A stretch of 64,000 nt of DNA from positions 615,001 to 679,000 of the forward strand of contig NZ_CP036132.1 of the NCBI RefSeq assembly GCF_018742245.1, given 5' to 3'. This document shows positions 35,453 through 44,817 of this stretch, one piece after another; within the stretch, counting starts at the first letter, position 1; the number at the start of each line of letters is the position of its first letter. The translations under genes and the position numbers were made by a program. This stretch comes from Bacillus mycoides. Lineage in GTDB: Bacteria > Bacillota > Bacilli > Bacillales > Bacillaceae_G. The notes beneath the pieces are model-generated. The model worked only from the letters and a program-made list of their open reading frames with translations, did not search any database and was not told the DNA's origin.

Positions 35453-35477
35453 TAAAAACAATAGGAACAACTAGACT

Positions 35478-35507
35478 AAAAAGCTGCTTATATTTAGCAG
35501 CTTTTTT
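35478..35507. terminator. Bidirectional terminator
   Basis: AAAAAGCTGCT/AGCAGCTTTTT around TATATTT. It overlaps the 3' end of the convergent WYL regulator gene. Confidence 0.88.
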
Positions 35508-36456
35508 CGTCTCCATACATATGTAAAACTTCTTTCGCACGTATACGTAAACCATCTATTAATTCTTTCGGTTCTAAAACTTTTGCATCTTTTCCAAGCC
35601 TATAAAATAAAGGGGTAATAAAGTTAATTTCACCTTTATCAATTGTTGAATTTATATATCCTGTCCCGTCTTCGTTTACTACAACGAACTCTTCAAGGTA
35701 AGGAACGCTTTTACATTGGCGCACGCCTTCTGTCGTTAATAAAACATGTAACTGAGTAGGAATGTTTATTACGTTAGAGTTAGAGGCAAACCATTCTTCT
35801 AAATTCATGAATGTATCTTCATTTTCTTCCGTTGATAATATAGAAAGAATACGATCGACGCGATACAGTAATACCTTTTTTCTACTAAAGTCATAGGATG
35901 GCAAATACCATAAACCGTCGTGAGCATATACACCGATAGGATGAACATGTTTTGTTTTTATTCCAGATTTAGATTCGTATTGAAAGTGTAAATTTTTATT
36001 TTCAATAGCCGCGGTTAACACTTCTTTTAAAAATGGTGTCTCAATTGTTCTCTTCGGATTCCAAAAAGCGATATAAGAACGTATTTTATCGACTTTAACT
36101 TTCGCATCATTTTGTAGAGAGCTATACAGTTTATGAGTAACAGAATTGATTTCTGTATTAAAAGGCAAGTCTCGATAGTAGCTTAAAGATTGAAAAGCAA
36201 AAAAGATGGAGACTGCTTCTTCTTCGGTAAATAAAATGGGGGGAAGCATGTTGTTTGTTAATACTTTATATCCTCCGTTTCGACCTTGTTCAGCGTAAAT
36301 GGGTAATCCCATATCACTTAAATCTAAAATATATCTATGGACAGTACGAACGGATATATTGAACTCATCAGCTATTTCTTGAGCTGTAAATTTTCTTTTC
36401 GCAGAAGCAAATATAAGAATGTCTAGTAAACGTTTTGCTTTTGACAAATATATCAC
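35494..36456 (-). CDS. HTH-WYL (YafY-type) transcriptional regulator
   Basis: 320 residues. N-terminal HTH_11/DeoR-like domain (KFTAQEIADEFNISVRTVHRYILDLSDMGLPIYAEQGRNGGY), then a WYL domain about residues 140-220 (VHPIGVYAHDGLWYLPSYDF) and a C-terminal WCX extension. WYL domains sense ligands or nucleic acid. Both a GTG (36456) and a TTG (36447, giving the more usual MSKAKRLLD start) are possible; neither has a strong ribosome site. It is divergent from a reductase-like gene with an inverted repeat between, which it probably binds. Confidence 0.85.
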   Translation of the reverse strand: MIYLSKAKRLLDILIFASAKRKFTAQEIADEFNISVRTVHRYILDLSDMGLPIYAEQGRNGGYKVLTNNMLPPILFTEEEAVSIFFAFQSLSYYRDLPFNTEINSVTHKLYSSLQNDAKVKVDKIRSYIAFWNPKRTIETPFLKEVLTAAIENKNLHFQYESKSGIKTKHVHPIGVYAHDGLWYLPSYDFSRKKVLLYRVDRILSILSTEENEDTFMNLEEWFASNSNVINIPTQLHVLLTTEGVRQCKSVPYLEEFVVVNEDGTGYINSTIDKGEINFITPLFYRLGKDAKVLEPKELIDGLRIRAKEVLHMYGDEKSC

Positions 36457-36470
36457 TCGTTTCTTTTTTT

Positions 36471-36491
36471 ACATGACATTAATTGTCATGT
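36471..36491. promoter_or_regulatory. Inverted repeat, candidate operator of the WYL regulator
   Basis: ACATGACA-TTAAT-TGTCATGT: perfect 8-bp arms with a 5-base centre, 15 bases from the regulator start and 64 from the reductase start. YafY-type regulators often bind such sites in divergent promoters. Confidence 0.6.
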
Positions 36492-36554
36492 TTTACGGTT
36501 AGTATATTGTTTATATCATAATTTTATCAAGATGAGACGCAAGGAGGAAAAGAA

Positions 36555-37079
36555 ATGTCACGTAAAATTGTTTTATTTATTGCAGCGAGCTTAGATGGAT
36601 TTATCGCGAAAGAAGACGATGATTTAGAGTGGTTAATCGAAACGGAAGGAGAGGGAGACAACGGTTATACGGAAATGTATGAGACAATTGATACAATAAT
36701 CATGGGAAAGAGAACGTACGATTATGTAGTAGAGCATATGGAACCATTCCCGTACCTAGATAAGAAATGTTATGTTTTTTCTAATTCTGAAAAAGGTTCA
36801 AATGGACATGTGGAATTTGTAAATGGAGATGTAGTAGAGTTCACCAAAAGGTTGAAAGAGCAGGAAGGATCTAAAATATGGATGGTCGGTGGAGGGAGTC
36901 TACTGAGAGAATTTTTTAGGAATAATCTAATTGATGAATATGTTGTTACGATTACACCTCACATATTAGGTTCTGGTATTCCACTATTTAAAGAAAAGAA
37001 CCCGGAAATTAATTTAACTTTAACGGATACAAAACGTTTTGGTCAGTTTGTAAATCTATATTATAAAGTAAAATCTTAA
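36555..37079 (+). CDS. Dihydrofolate-reductase/RibD-C-domain family protein (YyaP-like)
   Basis: 174 residues. N-terminal RKIVLFIAASLDGFIAKEDDDLEWL and C-terminal IWMVGGGSLLREFFRNNLIDEYVVTITPHILGSGIPLF follow the RibD C-terminal reductase pattern (NADPH-binding GGG). It is a single domain, about the size of YyaP and YwjB. The substrate is unknown. CAAGGAGG lies before the ATG. It is probably controlled by the divergent WYL regulator. Confidence 0.85.
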   Translation: MSRKIVLFIAASLDGFIAKEDDDLEWLIETEGEGDNGYTEMYETIDTIIMGKRTYDYVVEHMEPFPYLDKKCYVFSNSEKGSNGHVEFVNGDVVEFTKRLKEQEGSKIWMVGGGSLLREFFRNNLIDEYVVTITPHILGSGIPLFKEKNPEINLTLTDTKRFGQFVNLYYKVKS

Positions 37080-37088
37080 AGGATAAAG

Positions 37089-37119
37089 AAACACGACTAC
37101 TGATAGTAGTCGTGTTTTT
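37089..37119. terminator. Bidirectional terminator
   Basis: AAACACGACTAC/GTAGTCGTGTTT around TGATA. Confidence 0.88.
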
Positions 37120-38488
37120 ATATAGATGGCAATGAAATTGTAAAGCAAGACCCGTGGTCAACTTCACTTGTGGCAGTAATATTCCCGCCGTGTAGTTCTA
37201 CGATTTCCTTCACGATAGAAAGTCCTAAACCGGTTCCACCTGTAGCTCGTGTTCTTGCTTTATCAACACGATAAAAGCGGTCGAAAATGTGAGGGAGGTC
37301 TTCAGGAGGAATACCTTCTCCCTTGTCCTCAATTTTGATGGAAATATGTTTATGTTCTTCTGTAACAGAAATATTAATATGAGAATGTTCTTTTGAATGT
37401 CTATACGCGTTATTTAAAATGTTAGCCATAACTTGTTCAAAGCGCTGCTCATCTAGCTTTACTAAGAGTGAGAGAGGACATGTAAAAACAACTTTAATTT
37501 GTTTTTCTCCATACATCACATTTATTTTTTCAGTGATGCGAGTAAGGAAAGTGTGTAAATGCACTTCTTTTACTTGAATGAAAAAGTTATGCTTTTCCAT
37601 TTGAGCGAGTGAAAATAAATCTTGAACTAAGTTTGTAATATAATCAGATTCGTCTTTTATAATGGATAAGTATTGTAAACGTTGCTCAGGAGGTATATCT
37701 TCTTTTAATGCAATGTCAGCATAACCTCTTACGTACGTTAAAGGTGTTCGTAATTCATGAGCAACACTCGCTAGAAATTCACTTCTTTCTGTTTTCATAT
37801 AATGTAAATCATTTGCTAGAGTTTGGATAGATTCTGCTAGTTCACCAATTTCGTCATTTCGAGTAGTCGTTAATGAAACTGATAAATCGCCCTTACTCAT
37901 TTTTTCAGTCGCTTGTTTCATGTGTAACAATGGTTTTGTTAATAAACGTGATAATAGAAAAATGGTGATGGCTGTTAATAGAAAAGTAATGACTCCGGCG
38001 ATAATGAATTGTCTTGTTAGCCCGTTAACCATTTCTTCGATTGATTCCGTTCCGAGAAACATATATACATAGCCTTCCGTTTTTCCTGCCACTACAATTG
38101 GACTAACTGTACATATATAATTAGATGTTTTCCAATGATTCTCTATAATCGCTCCATCATGATCTGTTCGTGTTTGCATTCCTTCAATATGTTTTTTTAT
38201 AGTAGTATTTATTTCATTGGATTTAGCTAGTACTTCTTTATTTGCATTTGTAATAATAACAGTTGTTTCAGCTTCGGATTCCATTAAAGCAACATGGGAG
38301 ATTGTTTGCTTATCAAAATACTTTTCAAGGACATCTCGGTGACTATTTCCACGCTTTAATAAAGCAGTCATTTCTTCATTTACTCTAGTGTTCACAAGGC
38401 TATAATAGAGCAAGACAAATAGAACACTTTCGATTAAAAGTGTAACAATTAGAAAATAAAATCCGAGTTGAATAGAAATTCGCTTCAT
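37118..38488 (-). CDS. Two-component sensor histidine kinase
   Basis: 456 residues. Membrane helices at about 8-30 and 165-185 flank an extracellular sensor of about 130 residues. HAMP follows, then HisKA with the phosphorylated His in FLASVAHELRTPLTYVRG, and a HATPase domain with N (ILNNAYRHS), G1 (KIEDKGEGIP) and G2 (GGTGLGLSIVKEIV) boxes intact. It starts 11 bases after the response regulator gene. The ligand is unknown; the divergent lipoprotein gene is the obvious candidate target. Confidence 0.92.
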   Translation of the reverse strand: MKRISIQLGFYFLIVTLLIESVLFVLLYYSLVNTRVNEEMTALLKRGNSHRDVLEKYFDKQTISHVALMESEAETTVIITNANKEVLAKSNEINTTIKKHIEGMQTRTDHDGAIIENHWKTSNYICTVSPIVVAGKTEGYVYMFLGTESIEEMVNGLTRQFIIAGVITFLLTAITIFLLSRLLTKPLLHMKQATEKMSKGDLSVSLTTTRNDEIGELAESIQTLANDLHYMKTERSEFLASVAHELRTPLTYVRGYADIALKEDIPPEQRLQYLSIIKDESDYITNLVQDLFSLAQMEKHNFFIQVKEVHLHTFLTRITEKINVMYGEKQIKVVFTCPLSLLVKLDEQRFEQVMANILNNAYRHSKEHSHINISVTEEHKHISIKIEDKGEGIPPEDLPHIFDRFYRVDKARTRATGGTGLGLSIVKEIVELHGGNITATSEVDHGSCFTISLPSI

Positions 38489-38499
38489 CGCTTTGCTCC

Positions 38500-39177
38500 T
38501 TAATCTAGGGTATCAATCCATCGATACCCTACTCCATATACAGTTTTTAAATGGTGATCAATAGGGAAATTTACTTTTCGTAATTTATCACGCAAATTAC
38601 GAATATGTGAATCGACTGTTCTATCTTCTGTATTTGTATTCAATCCCCAAATTCGTTCAATGAGCTGATCACGGCTTAATACATAGTTCACATGACGTAA
38701 AAATAATCCGAGTAAAGAGAATTCGATTGGTGTGAGAAGAAGTTCTTCATTATAGACAGAAATGAAATGTTTGGCCTCATCCCATAAAATGCCGTGATAT
38801 TGGATTTGCGCGTGTTGATTTGTTCGCCTTAAAACAGCTTCAATTCTTGCGAAAAGTTCCTCTGCGTGGAATGGTTTCGTCACGTAATCATCCGCTCCAA
38901 GTTTTAACCCTTGGATGACATCTACCGTTTGATCACGAGCAGTTACCATAATGATTGGAACGTTACTAAATGATCGAATTCTTTTGCACGTTTCCCACCC
39001 GTCCATCTTTGGCATCATAATATCGAGTAAAACAAATTTGAAGTTTCGATTTTCTATATGTGAAATAGCTTCTTCTCCGGACACTGCACATACGCAGTTG
39101 TATCCGATTGGAGTAAGATAAAGTGATAATAATTCAAGCATTCTCGGTTCATCATCTACAAGTAGTATATCGATCAT
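38500..39177 (-). CDS. OmpR/PhoB-family response regulator
   Basis: 225 residues. Receiver domain with phosphoacceptor Asp in FVLLDIMMPKMDGWE (about residue 51), then Thr (VTAR) and Lys (TKPF), followed by a winged-helix effector (RTVDSHIRNLRDKLRK...TVYGVGYRW). Partner of the downstream kinase. Five extra upstream codons are open to 39192, but they contain the GGAGG ribosome site, so the ATG at 39177 is chosen. Confidence 0.93.
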   Translation of the reverse strand: MIDILLVDDEPRMLELLSLYLTPIGYNCVCAVSGEEAISHIENRNFKFVLLDIMMPKMDGWETCKRIRSFSNVPIIMVTARDQTVDVIQGLKLGADDYVTKPFHAEELFARIEAVLRRTNQHAQIQYHGILWDEAKHFISVYNEELLLTPIEFSLLGLFLRHVNYVLSRDQLIERIWGLNTNTEDRTVDSHIRNLRDKLRKVNFPIDHHLKTVYGVGYRWIDTLD

Positions 39178-39237
39178 AGAGTACCTCCGCATTTGTAGTC
39201 ATTACTTAAATTGTAAGTCAAAATCATGAAGAAATGG

Positions 39238-39259
39238 TGCAGATTATAATGTATCTGCA
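39238..39259. promoter_or_regulatory. Inverted repeat between the two-component genes and the lipoprotein
   Basis: TGCAGAT and ATCTGCA, 7-bp perfect arms 8 bases apart, with TATAAT inside the spacer. It is a possible response-regulator or other operator in the divergent promoter region. Confidence 0.35.
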
Positions 39260-39348
39260 TAATTTCTTCAGAATTGCTTGTTATTGTAAAGTTGAAATTC
39301 CATTTTAGGTAATAAGATTGGTTCGAAAACAATTACGGGGGCGATATA

Positions 39349-40596
39349 GTGAAAAAGATGACCCGAATTTTTGGGATAACAATAATTGCGGCAGTCGGTC
39401 TTGCGGCATGCGGACAAACGAATACAGATCATAAAAATCATGAATCTACAAAAGAGAAGAAAACAGAGCAAAAGGAAATGAAAATGAATCAGGAGATAAC
39501 TGCGCCGAAAGAAATGAATGCCGGGGCATCAGAGGATTTATTAACGACAAGTTTAAAAAATGTAACGAGATTAAATACAAATAATCCTCTGCAAATGGCA
39601 GTGTTAACTTCGCAAACGATATGGCCAGCAACGCATAAAGAGAATCAGCCAGGTGCTGTTATTTTAGTGCCAGTGAACGAGTGGCAATTGGGTATTGCAA
39701 GTGCGGATCTTATTCATCATCCGAATAACGGACCGATTTTATTTATAGAAAAAGAAGTGGTACCCGAAATGACGTTAAAAGAAATAAAACGATTAAATCC
39801 GCTCGGAACGAAAGATGGAACGCAAATTATGGTGATGGGGGATGTAGGGGCATCTGCGCTTGAGCAATTAAAAGAGTATAAAGTGAAGCAAATAAAAGAA
39901 ACGGATTCAGCTAAATTTGCTAAAGATGTTGATAAAGAATATGCCGATATAACAGGGAATTATCCAAATAGCGTTATTATCGGTTCGTCTGAAGAAGAAG
40001 GACGTTTATATACAACACCAGCTGTAAATTGGATTTCTCATATGCCAGAGCCACTTTTATATACAGAAAAAGATAAGGTGCCAGAAGCGACAGTAGAGGC
40101 ATTAAAAATGAGAAAAGATAAAGCAAATATATATGTGTTAGGACCAGAAAAAATCATTTCAAAAGAAGTAGAAAAAGAGTTAAGTAAATACGGTAAAGTA
40201 ACACGTATTAGTGGGGAGACTCCAACAAAAAATTCGGTTGCATTTGCGAAATTTAAAGATAAAAAAACGAAATTTGGCTGGGGGTTCACAAAACCTGGTC
40301 ACGGTTTGTCGTTTGTTTCGAGTAAAACACCAGACTTAGCAATTGCGGGAGCACCGTTTTCACATATGGGTAAACATGCCCCTGTTGTTTTGCTTGAGGA
40401 AGGAAGAGCTTCACAACCAGTTTATGACTTCCTTGCTACTATTCAGCCGAAGTTTAAAGATGATCCAACACTTGGACCGTATAACCATGGTTTCCTATTA
40501 GGAAGTACTAGTGATATTTCATTTGAAACACAAGGGATATTAGATGAGAGGTTAGAAATTGTTCAGGAAAGTGGTCAAGGTCACGGTGGACATTAA
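39349..40596 (+). CDS. Lipoprotein with cell-wall-binding repeat 2 (CWB2)-like domains
   Basis: 415 residues. Signal peptide and lipobox GLAAC (Cys about 21), a charged Lys/Glu/His linker to about 60, then a large region with CWB2-type repeats. The clearest is VLGPEKIISKEVEKELSKYG...TRISGETPTKNSVAFAKF near residues 262-305. The protein ends in a short Gly/His tail (GQGHGGH). CWB2 repeats occur in surface proteins of clostridia and bacilli, but no enzymatic domain accompanies them here. The GTG start at 39349 fits the GGGGGCG ribosome site. It is divergent from the two-component pair and may be its target. Confidence 0.75.
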   Translation: MKKMTRIFGITIIAAVGLAACGQTNTDHKNHESTKEKKTEQKEMKMNQEITAPKEMNAGASEDLLTTSLKNVTRLNTNNPLQMAVLTSQTIWPATHKENQPGAVILVPVNEWQLGIASADLIHHPNNGPILFIEKEVVPEMTLKEIKRLNPLGTKDGTQIMVMGDVGASALEQLKEYKVKQIKETDSAKFAKDVDKEYADITGNYPNSVIIGSSEEEGRLYTTPAVNWISHMPEPLLYTEKDKVPEATVEALKMRKDKANIYVLGPEKIISKEVEKELSKYGKVTRISGETPTKNSVAFAKFKDKKTKFGWGFTKPGHGLSFVSSKTPDLAIAGAPFSHMGKHAPVVLLEEGRASQPVYDFLATIQPKFKDDPTLGPYNHGFLLGSTSDISFETQGILDERLEIVQESGQGHGGH

Positions 40597-40603
40597 TGAA
40601 ATG

Positions 40604-40637
40604 AGAAAAGACGCTGTTAAGGTAGCGTCTTTTCTTT
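40604..40637 (+). terminator. Terminator of the CWB2 lipoprotein gene
   Basis: AGAAAAGACGCT/AGCGTCTTTTCT around GTTAAGGT. Confidence 0.85.
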
Positions 40638-40752
40638 AGGAAACTTTTACATAGCACAACATCCTTTGCTCGTTATATAATAGCCTTCGTGCAGTCGGCC
40701 CTGATTTTCTTACGGAGAAAATCAAATGATAAAAGAGTAGAGGAGTGTTACT

Positions 40753-42204
40753 TTGTTTCAAACTATAAAAAATGAATGGTTCTCAAATGTGAGAGGGGAC
40801 GTGCTATCGGGGATTGTTGTTGCTTTAGCATTAATTCCTGAAGCGATAGCTTTTTCTGTTATTGCAGGTGTAAATCCGACGGTTGGATTATACGCCGCTT
40901 TTTGTATTGCAGTTACAATGTCATTTGTTGGCGGAAGATCTGGGATGATTTCAGCTGCAACAGGTGCAATGGCATTATTAATGGTGACGCTCGTTAAAGA
41001 TCATGGTTTGCAATATTTATTTGCTGTGACAATAGTAACAGGTATTGTTCAAATTATTTTTGGAGTGTTCAAGCTGAGCTCATTTATGAAGTTTGTTCCT
41101 AAATCCGTTATGAGTGGTTTTTTAAATTCACTTGGAATTTTAGTTTTTACAGCGCAATTGCCGCATTTTAAAAATGCAACTTGGCAAATGTATGCACTTG
41201 TCGCATTAGGACTTGCAATTATATATGTATTTCCACGTATTACGACGGCTGTACCGTCTACACTTATTTCAATTATTATTGTGACAAGTATTGCACTTAT
41301 GAGTGGATTACAGTTGAAAACAGTAGGGGATATGGGAAGCTTACCGAAAGAATTACCGTTCTTCAGCATTCCTGATGTGCCGTTTACACTTGAGACATTA
41401 GGTATTATTTTACCGTACTCAGTTATGCTTGCAATTATCGGCTTACTAGAGTCATTATTAACAGCTTCGGTTTTAGACGATATGACACATACGGAAAGCA
41501 ATAAACATAAGGAAGCACGTGGGCAAGGTATTGCAAACATTGTCGCTGGTTTCTTCGGAGGAATGGCAGGCTGTGCAATGATTGGACAATCTGTTATTAA
41601 CATTAAATCAGGTGGTCGCGGGAGATTATCGACGTTTGTAGCCGGTGGCTTTTTAATCGTATTGCTATTTGTTTTAGGGGATTACGTTGTTCATATTCCG
41701 ATGGCTGCTTTAGTTGCTGTTATGATTATGGTTTCGATTGGGACGTTTGATTGGAATTCTGTAGCAACAATTCATAAAGTACCGAAAGGAAACGCATTTG
41801 TTATGATCGTAACAGTTGTGATTGTCCTAAGCACACATAATTTAGGATTAGGTGTAATTATCGGAACGATAATTAGTGCGGTTTTATTTGCATTCAATAT
41901 GGCAAAGATTCACGTGAAACATTTGTATATTGAAAATAAGAAAATATATGAAATTCACGGCCAACTATTCTTCGCATCTACGGCAGAGTATATAAATGCT
42001 TTTTCATACAATGAAGATGTGAAAGAAATTGAGATGAACTTTACTCATGCACATGTATGGGATGATTCAGCAGTAGCGGCAATTGACAAAGTTATAATGA
42101 AGTATGAACAGAACGGTGTGAAAGTAAGGATCACAGGGTTAAATGAACGAAGCTCGAAGATTGTTTCAAATTTAGCTATCTATAATAAGAGAATTGCTAG
42201 TTAG
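40753..42204 (+). CDS. SulP-family anion transporter with STAS domain
   Basis: 483 residues. About 11-12 membrane helices with the SulP start [22 protein letters not shown] and [18 protein letters not shown], then a cytosolic STAS domain from about 395. Members carry sulfate, bicarbonate or other anions. The ion is not resolved, but linkage to a UspA gene 65 bases downstream resembles the bicarbonate-type (BicA-like) loci. The start is TTG at 40753, seven bases after AGAGGAG. Confidence 0.88.
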   Translation: MFQTIKNEWFSNVRGDVLSGIVVALALIPEAIAFSVIAGVNPTVGLYAAFCIAVTMSFVGGRSGMISAATGAMALLMVTLVKDHGLQYLFAVTIVTGIVQIIFGVFKLSSFMKFVPKSVMSGFLNSLGILVFTAQLPHFKNATWQMYALVALGLAIIYVFPRITTAVPSTLISIIIVTSIALMSGLQLKTVGDMGSLPKELPFFSIPDVPFTLETLGIILPYSVMLAIIGLLESLLTASVLDDMTHTESNKHKEARGQGIANIVAGFFGGMAGCAMIGQSVINIKSGGRGRLSTFVAGGFLIVLLFVLGDYVVHIPMAALVAVMIMVSIGTFDWNSVATIHKVPKGNAFVMIVTVVIVLSTHNLGLGVIIGTIISAVLFAFNMAKIHVKHLYIENKKIYEIHGQLFFASTAEYINAFSYNEDVKEIEMNFTHAHVWDDSAVAAIDKVIMKYEQNGVKVRITGLNERSSKIVSNLAIYNKRIAS

Positions 42205-42230
42205 AAGCCTCCTTTTTAGGGGGCTTTATT
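42205..42230 (+). terminator. Hairpin between sulP and uspA, possibly a partial terminator
   Basis: AAGCCTCC/GGGGGCTT around TTTTTA followed by TATTAT, a poor T run, so read-through into uspA is likely. Confidence 0.55.
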
Positions 42231-42269
42231 ATATAATACGAGTAGGATAACGAAAAGGGGATTCAGCAT

Positions 42270-42692
42270 ATGTACAAACAAATTTTATTAGCATGTGATG
42301 GTTCTGAACATGCACTTCGAGCAGCCGAGCATGCAACATATATTGCGAAATTTAACGAAGAAACACATGTTGAAGTTGTGTACGTAGTAGATAATAGAAC
42401 GGCAAAATCAGATATTATACAAGGACAAACGGATTTAGAAACAATATCAGCTAGTCGAAAAGATAAATTAAAAGAGATTGAGGGTTTATTAAAGAAAGAG
42501 AACATTTCCTACAAAATTACGATTCTACATGGCGATCCAGGAGATACGATTGTTCAATATGTAAATACAGGAGATATAGATCTTGTTATTGCTGGGAGTA
42601 GAGGGCTAAATACACTGCAAGAGATGGTGCTTGGTAGTGTAAGTCATAAAATAGCAAAGCGTGTGAAATGCCCGGTGATGATTATAAAGTGA
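42270..42692 (+). CDS. Universal stress protein, UspA family
   Basis: 140 residues. The ATP-binding pattern is GxxGxxG(S/T) as AGSRGLNTLQEMVLGSVSHKI near the C-terminus, with KQILLACDGSEHALRAAEHA at the N-terminus, so it is of the nucleotide-binding class. It is probably co-expressed with the SulP transporter. The final two codons and the TGA stop (42684-42692) are supplied by a bcr1 element inserted at the 3' end, so the native C-terminus was replaced by Ile-Lys. This does not touch the fold core. Confidence 0.9.
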   Translation: MYKQILLACDGSEHALRAAEHATYIAKFNEETHVEVVYVVDNRTAKSDIIQGQTDLETISASRKDKLKEIEGLLKKENISYKITILHGDPGDTIVQYVNTGDIDLVIAGSRGLNTLQEMVLGSVSHKIAKRVKCPVMIIK

Positions 42693-42843
42693 AACTTTAA
42701 TCAGTGGGGGTTTTGTTCATCCCCCACTGATTATTAGCCTTCACCAATCGGGTATTTACGGGCAGCCCGACCCCCACCTAACTTCTTTGCTTTCGCTGAA
42801 TTTTGAGGTGTGGGTCTTACTGCCCGGCGAATAGCGGGATAAA
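42684..42843 (-). repeat. bcr1-type dispersed repeat, copy D (160 bp, full length)
   Basis: Reverse orientation: ATAAA at 42684-42688 and 42839-42843, the reverse complement of TTTAT. Full backbone including ATCAGTGGGGG/CCCCCACTGAT. It overlaps the last nine coding bases of uspA. Confidence 0.92.
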
Positions 42844-42876
42844 ATAAATTGAGTGAGATAGTCTGTAGTGTAAGCG

Positions 42877-42906
42877 AGACCTTGATATAATTCGAGGTCT
42901 TTTTTG
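42877..42906 (+). terminator. Terminator downstream of uspA and bcr1 copy D
   Basis: AGACCT/AGGTCT stem followed by TTTTTT. It may be the native uspA terminator pushed away by the bcr1 insertion. Confidence 0.6.
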
Positions 42907-42961
42907 ATGTATAGAGGGGGGGATTATGGCCATACTAGATATAAGTTTAGAGGGAAATTGT

Positions 42962-42983
42962 TAACTTACAAATTTGTAAGTTA
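42962..42983. promoter_or_regulatory. Perfect 22-bp palindrome, candidate operator
   Basis: TAACTTACAAA followed directly by its reverse complement TTTGTAAGTTA. It lacks the T run of a terminator and lies 83 bases before a tiny membrane-protein gene. It looks like a binding site of a dimeric regulator of the MarR/TetR/PadR kind, none of which is identified. Confidence 0.5.
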
Positions 42984-43065
42984 GTTGTCAGTGAAATCGA
43001 TGTTATGAAATTTTTTCCATTGATAAAATAAGAATATCAAAGGGGATATAGGGAGGATGGAAGGT

Positions 43066-43182
43066 ATGAAATCATTTCAAAATTTGTCTTATAGCCAAGG
43101 AGTAAGTTTAATTTGTTTAGGTGGATTTGCTGGATCTGTTATGTTAGCTGTTTTAATAAAGATGTTTCAGCAAATGTTTTAA
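43066..43182 (+). CDS. 38-residue single-pass membrane protein
   Basis: Starts MKSFQNLSYSQGVS, continues with one hydrophobic helix (about residues 15-33, LICLGGFAGSVMLAVLI) and ends KMFQQMF. ATG 43066 is nine bases after GGGAGG; an ATG at 43057 touches that site. It is coding because it has an ideal ribosome site, a balanced transmembrane segment and a following terminator. There is no known domain. Small proteins of this kind often modulate a membrane enzyme or transporter; neighbours give no clear partner. Confidence 0.65.
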   Translation: MKSFQNLSYSQGVSLICLGGFAGSVMLAVLIKMFQQMF

Positions 43183-43245
43183 TCGTATGAATAGAAAATA
43201 GAAGGGAATTGATTAATATAAATAGCAAGAGAAGAACGATAAATA

Positions 43246-43289
43246 AAAAATAGCTCTTAGCATGTAAGTAAATGCTGAGAGCTATTTTT
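43246..43289. terminator. Bidirectional terminator
   Basis: 18-bp stem with one T-G pair (43246-43263 with 43272-43289), A and T runs on the flanks. Between the small membrane-protein gene and the convergent glpT. Confidence 0.85.
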
Positions 43290-43319
43290 ATGTTTATTTT
43301 TCTACACATTATATTTTGT

Positions 43320-44669
43320 TTAAACTGCTTTTGATTTTGCAGATCCTGTATTTAAAGTAAGAGCAAGGAAGAACATTGCAAGCACACAAGAAGCAAGGAG
43401 CAAAATGAATCCGCCGTCCCATCCGAATCCATCTACAATAAAGCCCATAGCTGCGCTAGCAAAAGTAGCTCCGCCTAGGTAACCGAAGAACCCAGTTAAC
43501 CCAGCGGCAGTTCCAGCAGCTTTCTTTGGTGCTAAGTCTAGCGCGTGAAGACCAATTAACATAACAGGTCCGTAAATTAAAAATCCAATGGAAACAAGTG
43601 CGATACTATCAATGATTGGATGCCCAGCAGGATTTAGCCAGTAAACAAGAACGGCAATGAATACACCGACCATAAATAAAATACCAGCAGGTGCGCGGCG
43701 CCCCTTAAATAGTTTATCACTCATCCATCCGCAAAGAAGTGTACCTGGAATACCAGCCCATTCGTATAGAGCATAAGCTGTACGTGAGCTACTATGAGTA
43801 AAGCTTTTTTCTTCTACTAAATAAGTAGGAGCCCAGTCTACAACGCCGTAACGAACGAAATAAACAAAAACGTTAGCGATAGCGATATACCATAAAAATT
43901 TATTGTTTAATATGTATGTAAATAAAATTTCCTTTACCGAAAGCTCGCGTTCACGGTCCGCTACTTTTTCATCTGATGGATATTCCCCAGTATGTTCTTC
44001 AATAGAAGGTAATCCGCAAGATTGAGGTGTATCTCTCATCGTAATTAATACATAAATACCCACTAAAATTGAAAGAATACCTGGGAAGTAAAATATACTT
44101 TTCCAGTCATTTGCAAAGAAATATAAGCCTAATGTAACGAGAGAAGGCATAAGCGCGCCGCCGACATTATGAGCGACGTTCCAAATAGACATTTTTGTAC
44201 CACGTTCACTAATGGAGAACCAATGAACCATCGTACGGCCACAAGGAGGCCATCCCATACCTTGTACCCATCCATTTAAAAACTGAAGTACAAACATAAG
44301 TATGATGCTCGTTGTAATGAAAGAAAATGAGCCGAAAATAATATTAATGATACCGGATAAAAATAGCCCAGCTGCTAAAAAGTAGCGAGGATTACAACGA
44401 TCGGATACGATACCCATAAGAAATTTACTTAATCCGTAAGCGATAGATACTGCTGAAAGGATAACCCCAAGTTCCCCTTTACTAAAGCCTTGTTCGATTA
44501 AGTATGGCATTGCGAGTGAAAAGTTTTTTCGAACAAAGTAGTAACCCGCATAACCGATGAAGATGCCTAAGAATACTTGTAAACGCAATTTGCGGTATTC
44601 GCTATCAGTGCGATCAGCTGGTAAGCGTTCTGCGTGGGGCGCAGGTTTAAATAATTGTGTGAAAAACAT
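43320..44669 (-). CDS. glpT: Glycerol-3-phosphate:phosphate antiporter
   Basis: 449 residues, 12 helices, organophosphate:phosphate antiporter family of the [36 protein letters not shown] contains the conserved Arg that binds phosphate, and [25 protein letters not shown] is the family signature. It imports glycerol-3-phosphate in exchange for phosphate. The leader has a terminator of the kind controlled by GlpP, and a cre-like site covers the promoter. glpQ, which follows glpT in B. subtilis, is not next to it here. Confidence 0.92.
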   Translation of the reverse strand: MFFTQLFKPAPHAERLPADRTDSEYRKLRLQVFLGIFIGYAGYYFVRKNFSLAMPYLIEQGFSKGELGVILSAVSIAYGLSKFLMGIVSDRCNPRYFLAAGLFLSGIINIIFGSFSFITTSIILMFVLQFLNGWVQGMGWPPCGRTMVHWFSISERGTKMSIWNVAHNVGGALMPSLVTLGLYFFANDWKSIFYFPGILSILVGIYVLITMRDTPQSCGLPSIEEHTGEYPSDEKVADRERELSVKEILFTYILNNKFLWYIAIANVFVYFVRYGVVDWAPTYLVEEKSFTHSSSRTAYALYEWAGIPGTLLCGWMSDKLFKGRRAPAGILFMVGVFIAVLVYWLNPAGHPIIDSIALVSIGFLIYGPVMLIGLHALDLAPKKAAGTAAGLTGFFGYLGGATFASAAMGFIVDGFGWDGGFILLLASCVLAMFFLALTLNTGSAKSKAV

Positions 44670-44726
44670 AAAATGAAAATCCTCCTCTAATTAATTAGAA
44701 GCGTTTTAAGACAGAGAGAATACAAA

Positions 44727-44774
44727 AAGGCTATGAAATATAAAAAAGTTCCCTTTTTTATATTTCATAGCCTT
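44727..44774 (-). terminator. Attenuator terminator in the glpT leader (GlpP-type target)
   Basis: 22-bp perfect stem (44727-44748 with 44753-44774), loop TTCC/GGAA, followed on the - strand by TTTTGT. It lies between the glpT promoter and start codon. In B. subtilis glpT, glpF and glpD leaders hold terminators that GlpP overcomes when glycerol-3-phosphate is present; the same is inferred here. Confidence 0.75.
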
Positions 44775-44817
44775 ATACTCCGATTCTCCGTGACTGTCAA
44801 TATTAACTTCGACGAAA

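Noticed and set aside
41049..41603. 184-codon open frame on the - strand inside the SulP gene
   Set aside because: Antisense to a clearly coding gene with all SulP motifs; no start signals.
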